A DNA stretch of 64,000 nt from Paenibacillus_AR mesotrionivorans (GTDB taxonomy: Bacteria > Bacillota > Bacilli > Paenibacillales > NBRC-103111). The DNA is taken from the NCBI RefSeq assembly GCF_046098205.1, contig NZ_JBJURJ010000003.1, forward strand, positions 310,001 through 374,000. The letters are read 5' to 3'. Shown here in pieces: positions 58,608-64,000 of this stretch. Both the position numbers and the translations under genes were made by a program. Each line of letters starts with the position of its first letter. Positions within the stretch are counted from its first letter, which is position 1. The notes beneath the pieces are model-generated. The model ran no database searches. It was not told the origin of the DNA and saw only the letters and a list, made by a program, of their open reading frames with translations.

Positions 58608-58770
58608 AGGGTGTGTTTGAAAACTCCGAGGGGAGCAAATTTTAGCGAATTTTCGTTCATGGCAAGGCAGTTACACGCAGGCGTACCGGGGGTACGTCAA
58701 GGGGAAGTAACGAAGTCAGGGACGAAAAGGCGTGAAAAGGTGCCCTCAAGCGAGTTTTCAAACACACCCT
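58608..58770. mobile_element. MITE-like element with 19-bp perfect terminal inverted repeats
   Basis: 163 bp bounded by AGGGTGTGTTTGAAAACTC and its exact reverse complement GAGTTTTCAAACACACCCT. No gene inside; an internal palindrome GTACC-GGG-GGTAC lies in the middle. No clear target-site duplication is visible. A diverged copy in the opposite orientation lies at 31673-31882. The right end runs into the 3-prime end of the next gene and provides its stop codon. Confidence 0.78.
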
Positions 58771-59093
58771 AGCTGCCGGAGCCGGATGCCAATCCGCGTA
58801 CGCTGCCGCTTCAGCTCCAGCGCCTCTTCACGCAGCGCCTGCTCCGTGCCGTAGTGGCCGATGGAGCCTATTTCCCGGTACAAGGCCAGCATTCTGCCGT
58901 TGATCTCGTCGAACCGGCGCCACAACTCCTCACGGGTCCGGAGCTCCGTTTCCTGCCGGACCAGCCGTTCCCCGTCCAGAAGTTTCGCAAGAACCTCCCG
59001 CTGCCATGCCATATCCCCCAGACTGACTGCCAAATTGTACAAATCCAGCTGATCGTTCACCCATGTTTCGGCAATTGCCTGTGCAGATATCAT
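58758..59093 (-). CDS. Conserved hypothetical protein ending inside a MITE-like element
   Basis: 111 residues, mostly alpha-helical and charged (AETWVNDQLDLYNLAVSLGD, RLVRQETELRTREELWRRFD), without signal or membrane segment. It resembles small Paenibacillus proteins I cannot name further. The last codons, GGG TGT GTT TGA, come from the terminal repeat of the element at 58608-58770, so the natural C-terminus after RQL may have been replaced. GGAG lies 11 bases before the chosen ATG at 59093. Confidence 0.6.
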   Translation of the reverse strand: MISAQAIAETWVNDQLDLYNLAVSLGDMAWQREVLAKLLDGERLVRQETELRTREELWRRFDEINGRMLALYREIGSIGHYGTEQALREEALELKRQRTRIGIRLRQLGCV

Positions 59094-59224
59094 GACCAAC
59101 AACTCCGCTCTTTTCCGATTTCAAGCTTTATACCTAGTATTATACTAGGTTTTTAAGGTTTTGCAACAATAAATCCACACTGAGCGTTGGGTCCTGCGCC
59201 GGGGTTGTGTGAAGCTTGCTGCGG

Positions 59225-59352
59225 AATAAGGGGGGTTGTTCCGAAAGCTACCCTTATATGAGGAAAAAGGATGGAATAGCGGAAAAATGCTTCCGTTATT
59301 CCATCCTTATGGTGAGTTAGCGGTGGAATAGCGGACATCATGTTCCGCTATC
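59225..59352. repeat. Three-module intergenic repeat element F (50-52-bp pitch)
   Basis: AATAAGGGGGGTTGTTCCG (59225), AATAGCGGAAAAATGCTTCCGTTATT (59275-59300) in palindromic form and AATAGCGGACATCATGTTCCGCTAT (59327) have pitches of 50 and 52 bp. The modules match the design of the four-module elements, but a fourth inverted copy was not found. The region 59094-59390 holds nothing else. Confidence 0.65.
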
Positions 59353-59390
59353 CTGCTAACCCAACTCCAACACCGGCCGGGCAGGCTGTG

Positions 59391-61502
59391 TTATTCCTCC
59401 AGCCAAAGAATCGAGGTTACGCCCCGGGGATAATACTTGCTGCCTTTGGCGAACCCGGACAGTATCTGGTCGCTCCAGCTCCAGATGCCGTTCCGGGGAT
59501 CGGTCAGCCAGGCCGCATGTGCAGCGTCCGCCCTCCGGCCTGCCTCATCCCGAGGCAAACCCAGGATATGCCGCGCAATAAATTGGCACAGGTAAATTTT
59601 GCTGAGCCAGGAGTTATTGCTGGTGGATGAAAGCTTCCAGCCGCCGTCTTCGAAGAGGCATACCCTCTCCACCAATACCGTCCGCAGATGGCGGTCCAGC
59701 GCATCCAGATATGCCTTATACGGCCCTTCGCGATCCAGGGCCAAGGTGCAGCCCGCCGCATAGGGAAAGACCAGCCCCTCTATGGCGGGGATAATCCGTG
59801 AGTCATTGTCTTCATGAATGACCGCCGGGATATATCCGCCCTCCGTCATTTGGGCAGTCAGCGTGCCCGCACAGCGTCCTGCCTGAAGCTCTGCCAGGGC
59901 AGCCGCTTCGGCCAAGCCGTTAGAGCGGAAAATCTGCTCCAATACCACATAAGCCGCCCAACATTTGCCCGCCAAATAGATATTGTTCCGCGCTTGTCCC
60001 AGGGATACATCCAGACTGTCGTAGGTGGTAATTTCCGCGCCGCTTCCGCAGCGGGAGCTGTCCAGGCCCATGATGCCGTTGCGCTGCTCCGGATCGGGAT
60101 GATCCCGGTTGGCCATGCTGACCAGGCATTGCTCCAGCAAGGGCAGCTTCCCTTCCAGCCAGGCGTTATCCCCTGACTGGTGGGCATAGACGGCGGCGCA
60201 CAGCACCCAATTGACCAACTGCTCATGGGTCATATACGAGAAGCATCCGGTCAGGTCCGGCTGTTCATAGGTGGAATACCCCGGCACCGAAAATGCATTG
60301 GCTACCCCCATATCATGGGTGAAGCTGATGCCGCCGGGATAAAGCCGCTCCTCCCCGGGGAAACGGACCTTATCGGTATAGCTGAACCGTTCGGCGAATA
60401 CGTCCAGCTCATTTTTTACCGTCCAGGGATTCATCCGCATCTCAAAAAACAGCTGGTCCACGGTCAGGTCAAAGGTATTCATCATCCGGTATTGGCCTTC
60501 GTTCACCACCCAGAAGGGGCGTCCCGCCCAATCCAGCAGCTGGGTATTGCCGTAATAGCTGCGGATGGAATGGATCAGCATAAACCGCTGGTCGTCCGAC
60601 AGTTTGCCGTCGTTAAGCAGGACATCCGCATCGGTGCAGCTTTTGCTGATGGCTTGGTAATGGTCCAGCGCATAGTGGGCCACCTGCTCGATATCGGCGA
60701 AATAGCGGGTATACCAATAGCTCATGTCTTCTCCGGCGGTAACATAACCGCCCCTGTAAAAGCAGAGGGCAAACCGGAAGGTCCGGACTTCCCCTGCCGG
60801 GGTTTCCATTATAAAAGCGGCGACGCGGCCCAGGCCGTTTTGGGCGGGATGCCCGGCTGCGCTTTGCAGGATGATCTTCTCAATGGTGTTGTGCTGGGTG
60901 GAATGGACATTACCGTCCAGCGTGGCGATAGCCGTATGGCGTCCCTGTCCGATCCCCTTCATCCCGGACCCGGTCTCGAAACGCCGCATATTGGAGTAGG
61001 GGTCCGTCCCCTGATAGCCCAATATAGCCTTGCGCGGGCGGCTGCGTTGGCGGTTGTCCACGGTAATCTCGGCTAATACCGCCGGCACCAAGGCTTCCCG
61101 GAGCTCCGCTTCTTCGGCGGTTTCAGGATTGGGCAACGGGCGAACCTGGGACAGGATGCGGAGGGTCAGATCCCCCGCCTGCCAGGTATCCGTCCCCAGC
61201 CGGAGCTCCCGGCGGATTTCGTCCTGCCGGAACGGGCGGAGCAGCGTTTTGCTCTCCTCCTCCGTGTTTGACGCGTTCTCCGCCAGCGTAAACCATTTGC
61301 TTTCGTCAAAGTTGTCGCCGAAGAAAGGAAGGCCTTCATAGCCTTCACCCTCGGGGCATTCCAAAATGGCATAGACATGCTCCCGGGGCGGCTTAGCCTG
61401 CTCCAGGTCGAAGCCTCCCGCAGCTCCCGGATAACCCAGGGTAAAGCTGGCATAAGCCCCTATTGGGGAGTGATGGGCGTTGAAAAACTGGTTTTGCGGC
61501 AT
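59391..61502 (-). CDS. GH52 beta-xylosidase
   Basis: 703 residues, matching the length of characterised GH52 enzymes (about 705). The N-terminus FFNAHHSPIGAYASFTLGYP is the family signature. The nucleophile Glu is at residue 335 in VNEGQYRMMNTFDL and the acid/base Asp at 495 in TTYDSLDVS, the same numbers as in the Geobacillus enzyme. No signal peptide, so it should cleave xylo-oligosaccharides after import. AAGGAGA precedes the ATG at 61502. Lies downstream of a repeat element and the next AraC gene on the same strand. Confidence 0.95.
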   Translation of the reverse strand: MPQNQFFNAHHSPIGAYASFTLGYPGAAGGFDLEQAKPPREHVYAILECPEGEGYEGLPFFGDNFDESKWFTLAENASNTEEESKTLLRPFRQDEIRRELRLGTDTWQAGDLTLRILSQVRPLPNPETAEEAELREALVPAVLAEITVDNRQRSRPRKAILGYQGTDPYSNMRRFETGSGMKGIGQGRHTAIATLDGNVHSTQHNTIEKIILQSAAGHPAQNGLGRVAAFIMETPAGEVRTFRFALCFYRGGYVTAGEDMSYWYTRYFADIEQVAHYALDHYQAISKSCTDADVLLNDGKLSDDQRFMLIHSIRSYYGNTQLLDWAGRPFWVVNEGQYRMMNTFDLTVDQLFFEMRMNPWTVKNELDVFAERFSYTDKVRFPGEERLYPGGISFTHDMGVANAFSVPGYSTYEQPDLTGCFSYMTHEQLVNWVLCAAVYAHQSGDNAWLEGKLPLLEQCLVSMANRDHPDPEQRNGIMGLDSSRCGSGAEITTYDSLDVSLGQARNNIYLAGKCWAAYVVLEQIFRSNGLAEAAALAELQAGRCAGTLTAQMTEGGYIPAVIHEDNDSRIIPAIEGLVFPYAAGCTLALDREGPYKAYLDALDRHLRTVLVERVCLFEDGGWKLSSTSNNSWLSKIYLCQFIARHILGLPRDEAGRRADAAHAAWLTDPRNGIWSWSDQILSGFAKGSKYYPRGVTSILWLEE

Positions 61503-61663
61503 TGGACAGTCTCCTTCCAAACATCTGATGCCCTCATCCTACCCCATTCCGCCGCCGGTGCCCATGGACAGAACCAGCCGGGATTTGTACAAATCCGAAG
61601 TAAAGGGAGTGTGAGTTCAGCTGTCTATCGGGGGCGACTGTAATTAGGAGGGAGAAGCGGAAT

Positions 61664-61853
61664 GATAGCGGACCGCAAATGTCTGCTATTTTAGAAATTC
61701 CTCTTCATTCAGCAAAATAACGACATGAAATGTCTGCTATTCCTTCTATCCCCCCGATTTCCAGGCGAATTGAATCGAATAACATACTTTTTTTGTCGTT
61801 ATTTTGGCTAAATGCGGATTTGGGAGCAAATAGCAGACAATGTTTGCCGCTTA
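61664..61853. repeat. Four-module intergenic repeat element D (51-52-bp pitch)
   Basis: Modules at about 61664-61690, 61716-61741, 61778-61803 and 61829-61853. Module 1 (GATAGCGGACCGCAAATGTC) and module 4 (AATAGCAGACAATG...GCCGCTTACA) are nearly the same as modules 1 and 4 of element C. The pitch is 52, 62 and 51 bp. It lies upstream of the GH52 gene. The rest of 61503-62003 shows only the inverted repeat at 61948-61999. Confidence 0.75.
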
Positions 61854-61947
61854 CATTCCCTCCGGATGATGTTCACCTAGAAATCACACCGCCAGAACTC
61901 GAGAGGGTGGTGCTCACCAGTGCCTGGGGGCTGTTACCCGGGGGGCT

Positions 61948-61999
61948 CCCCCAAAAGTAATCGGACTATGCTGCGGAAGTTCTGCTTCACTTTTGGGGG
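61948..61999 (-). terminator. Inverted repeat after the AraC gene, possible terminator
   Basis: CCCCCAAAAGT and ACTTTTGGGGG form a perfect 11-bp stem with a loop of about 30 bases, 5 bp past the AraC stop. There is no U-tract, so its terminator function is uncertain. Confidence 0.5.
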
Positions 62000-62003
62000 T
62001 CCA

Positions 62004-62894
62004 TTAATGCATGTGCCGGTATTCCGACGGCGACAGCTTCGTCCAGCGTTTGAACTGCTTGCTGAAGTGGGCGGCATCCCGGAAGCCCAGCCGCTCCGCA
62101 ACCTGCTCCATGGTTAGCTCCCGGTTCAAAAGCAGCAGCTGGGCTTCCCGCAGCTTAACGGTGGAGAGGTACTGGCGGGGGGAAACGCCATATACGCTTT
62201 TGAACAGCCTGGCGCAATACGCCGGGCTGTAGCCCAGCTCCCGGGCGATGCCAGCGATGCCCTGCTTCATCAGCTCCTCCCCGTCGAGACGAGGCTGCTC
62301 GGACGCAAAGCTGCCGATTCGATCGGCGATGTCCATAGCCAGCCGGTCCCACCGCCCCGTCTCCCGCAGGAAACCCTCCGGCGGATCGGCCAGCAGCCGG
62401 CTCAAGGCGGAGACCAGCTCCAGACACAAGGACAGGCTTTTCATCTTGTTCCCGCCAATCTCCCGCTCCATCATCCCCGGAGCCCCCAAATGGGCCAGCA
62501 GCGGGTAAAGCATCTCCCACAGAGGGCTTCCCGGTCCATGCAGGGAATGGCCGATCCGCCCCAGCTGCAGCTTTAGCTCCGGCTCATCCACCCCGAAATG
62601 GATGCATAGATAGGTCATGCCCTGTCCGGGTTTGGTGTAGCAGCTGTGGGACTCCCCAGGCTTCAATAGCAGGATGTCTCCGGCGCCCACCGTAATGTCC
62701 CTGCCATCCACCAGAAAATGCTGCTCCCCTTCCAGCGCCATATTCAATTCAAACAAGGGATGGTCGTGAAGCGGATACGTCCAGCCTCCCTCCACCTCCC
62801 GGCGGTGAACCGAATAAAAATCCATGGCCATGCGGAAGCCTGCAATAGAGGTGTGGCGGAGGCTCTTCTCCTGGTGGCGGGGCAGCTTTTTCAT
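62004..62894 (-). CDS. AraC-family transcriptional regulator with cupin sensor
   Basis: 296 residues. Cupin half: HPLFELNMALEGEQHFLV and AGDILLLKPGESHSC. DNA-binding half: GIAGIARELGYSPAYCARLF and TMEQVAERLGFRDAAHFSKQ, ending in LSPSEYR. GGAAGGAGA precedes the ATG. It lies upstream of the GH52 gene in the same direction and downstream of a solute-binding protein gene, so it may control xylo-oligosaccharide use; this is positional inference. Confidence 0.92.
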   Translation of the reverse strand: MKKLPRHQEKSLRHTSIAGFRMAMDFYSVHRREVEGGWTYPLHDHPLFELNMALEGEQHFLVDGRDITVGAGDILLLKPGESHSCYTKPGQGMTYLCIHFGVDEPELKLQLGRIGHSLHGPGSPLWEMLYPLLAHLGAPGMMEREIGGNKMKSLSLCLELVSALSRLLADPPEGFLRETGRWDRLAMDIADRIGSFASEQPRLDGEELMKQGIAGIARELGYSPAYCARLFKSVYGVSPRQYLSTVKLREAQLLLLNRELTMEQVAERLGFRDAAHFSKQFKRWTKLSPSEYRHMH

Positions 62895-62953
62895 GTCCGT
62901 CTCCTTCCTTTCTTTCTCTGGTCTGTGCCGGAACAGCGTTGGAAAACAGAGCC

Positions 62954-62998
62954 AGGAACCGCCTCTCCCGGCTGCTACAAGCCGGAAAGGCGGTTCCT
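62954..62998 (-). terminator. Strong hairpin after the solute-binding protein gene
   Basis: AGGAACCGCCT and AGGCGGTTCCT pair, with an inner CCGGC/GCCGG stem. A short T-containing stretch follows on the leftward strand. It lies 45 bp past the stop codon. Confidence 0.75.
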
Positions 62999-63042
62999 GT
63001 CGTTACTGGTTATGCTGCTTCCTTCGTTTATGCCGCTATGCT

Positions 63043-64000
63043 TTATTTCTTGCTCTTCAGGTAAGAGGCTTTATATTCCTCCATCATCTTTTCCCCGCCG
63101 TTTTTCTTCCACTTCTCCACTTCCGCCTTCCAGCCGGCTTCATCAATTTTGCCCATGATGAACTTGGTTTCGGCGTCGGTGATCTGCAGCTCCAGCTCGC
63201 TGCCCCGCTCCGTGTAGGTGACGGAGGCAAGGGTCAAAGCCGGGTTCGGTACGGCATACTTGTCATTGTCGGAGACAATCTTGTTATTTTTCAGGAACAA
63301 ATCCGTTTGCTTCATCGGCTTATCCATGTTGTAAGCTTCGCCGCGCTGGAGCAGGGTATCCCGGTACGGCTTCACTTCCTTGGCGTCGGCGTCCTTATCC
63401 AATTGGACGGTAAATTCGCCTTCCACCTTGTAGTGCTTGCCTTCGATGCCCTTGTTCAGCAGATTCACCATTTCCTTGTCCAGCAGCTGGTCCAGGAAGG
63501 TCAGGATCCGCTTCATCTCGGCTTCAGTTTTAACGGAGGATTTCGGGATGGCCAGAATACCGGCGTTGCCGCTTTCGCCAGGCACCCGGATGCCGCCTGC
63601 CCCTTCCATCGGAACCGCATCCATAGCTGCTGTCGGGACCACCTTGACCAGGTTGGTCAGCATGGATTGGGCGTTACCGCCGGAGATCCGCAGCGCCACA
63701 CGGCCGGATTCATAGGTTTTGTCGATGGTCAGCGCATCGGTAACGGCAAAATCCTGATTGATCAGCTTTTCATCATACAGACGTTTGAACAGCTTCAAGG
63801 TGTTGGTAAATTCATCCGTCATAAATTCCGGGGTGAAATTGCCCTGAGCATCTACCTTCCACTTGTTCGGGCCGCCTTGGGCCACACTCAGACGGGTCAG
63901 GGTGGAGGCAACCCCTTGGTTGTAGTTCTTATCAAGCATCAGACCGTAGGTATCCTTCTTGCCGTTTTTGTCCGGGTCGGTGTCTGCTACCGTTTTCAAA
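63043..64000 (-). CDS. Extracellular solute-binding protein, C-terminal part (cut by window edge)
   Basis: About 319 residues are visible; the frame runs off the right edge, so the signal peptide is outside. DTDPDKNGKKDTYGL is a typical calcium-binding-like segment of LplA-type sugar-binding lipoproteins, and the C-terminus VEKWKKNGGEKMMEEY is also usual for this group. Its neighbours (AraC regulator, GH52 enzyme) point to xylo-oligosaccharides, but permease genes are not in view. A hairpin terminator follows. Confidence 0.88.
   Translation of the reverse strand, partial: LKTVADTDPDKNGKKDTYGLMLDKNYNQGVASTLTRLSVAQGGPNKWKVDAQGNFTPEFMTDEFTNTLKLFKRLYDEKLINQDFAVTDALTIDKTYESGRVALRISGGNAQSMLTNLVKVVPTAAMDAVPMEGAGGIRVPGESGNAGILAIPKSSVKTEAEMKRILTFLDQLLDKEMVNLLNKGIEGKHYKVEGEFTVQLDKDADAKEVKPYRDTLLQRGEAYNMDKPMKQTDLFLKNNKIVSDNDKYAVPNPALTLASVTYTERGSELELQITDAETKFIMGKIDEAGWKAEVEKWKKNGGEKMMEEYKASYLKSKK

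Noticed and set aside
61948..61999. Terminal inverted repeats of another mobile element
   Set aside because: The 11-bp inverted repeat encloses only about 30 bases and lies at a gene end; a hairpin is the simpler reading.

Overview
The window looks like a chromosomal segment of a Paenibacillus-type Firmicute. Most of it is GC-rich, with strong AGGAGG-type ribosome binding sites, sporulation genes (a GerM lipoprotein, YunB), a queCDEF operon behind a preQ1 riboswitch, a kimA potassium importer behind a c-di-AMP riboswitch, and many carbohydrate genes with AraC or LacI regulators. This genus call is an inference from gene content. No rRNA, tRNA, CRISPR array, prophage or transposase gene was seen.

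Layout. 1-4.8 kb: end of an AraC regulator, gerM, a HAD-like protein with a changed nucleophile, and an alpha/beta hydrolase plus VOC pair. 4.8-17.7 kb: a leftward carbohydrate region with a LacI regulator, a sugar ABC importer (binding protein and two permeases), two Gfo/Idh/MocA oxidoreductases, a large esterase-like hydrolase, NagB-like and NagA-like proteins and a GNAT-like acyltransferase. Four near-identical palindromes mark the probable LacI operators. 17.8-22.9 kb: a two-component system next to an FtsX-type ABC transporter, with four 11-bp-spaced repeats in front of the transporter. 23.1-29.9 kb: dGTPase, an unrecognised exported protein, an ECF sigma factor, a ClpP, a metallo-hydrolase and a methyltransferase. 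30.2-31.6 kb: an AT-rich ABC-2 transporter pair, probably acquired. 31.9-42.9 kb: a GH127 enzyme with a divergent AraC regulator, an XRE regulator carrying a cysteine-ladder repeat domain, a kinase-like phosphotransferase, an aldo/keto reductase, yunB, and a GH2 beta-glucuronidase-like enzyme with a divergent AraC regulator. 43-49.6 kb: queuosine operon, a DUF445 protein and kimA. 49.7-53.9 kb: a partner-switching module (PP2C phosphatase, anti-sigma-type kinase, STAS protein) that includes a chemoreceptor. 54.1-64 kb: Gfo/Idh/MocA and sugar-isomerase operon with a divergent AraC regulator, a methionine-rich microprotein, a GH52 beta-xylosidase, another AraC regulator, and the C-terminal part of a solute-binding protein that runs off the window.

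The most unusual signal is not a gene. At least five intergenic regions (near 0.5, 12.6, 35.0, 47.0 and 61.7 kb) carry elements of about 182-191 bp with the same design: four modules of about 22-27 bp at a 50-52 bp pitch, the second pair inverted relative to the first. The module sequence differs between loci while the geometry is kept. Variants lie near 26.3, 58.4 and 59.2 kb. Also notable are a 163-bp MITE-like element with 19-bp perfect terminal inverted repeats that supplies the stop codon of a gene, a second diverged copy of it 27 kb away, a 71-residue protein that is about 45 percent methionine, and a triple hairpin leader next to a ribosome binding site.
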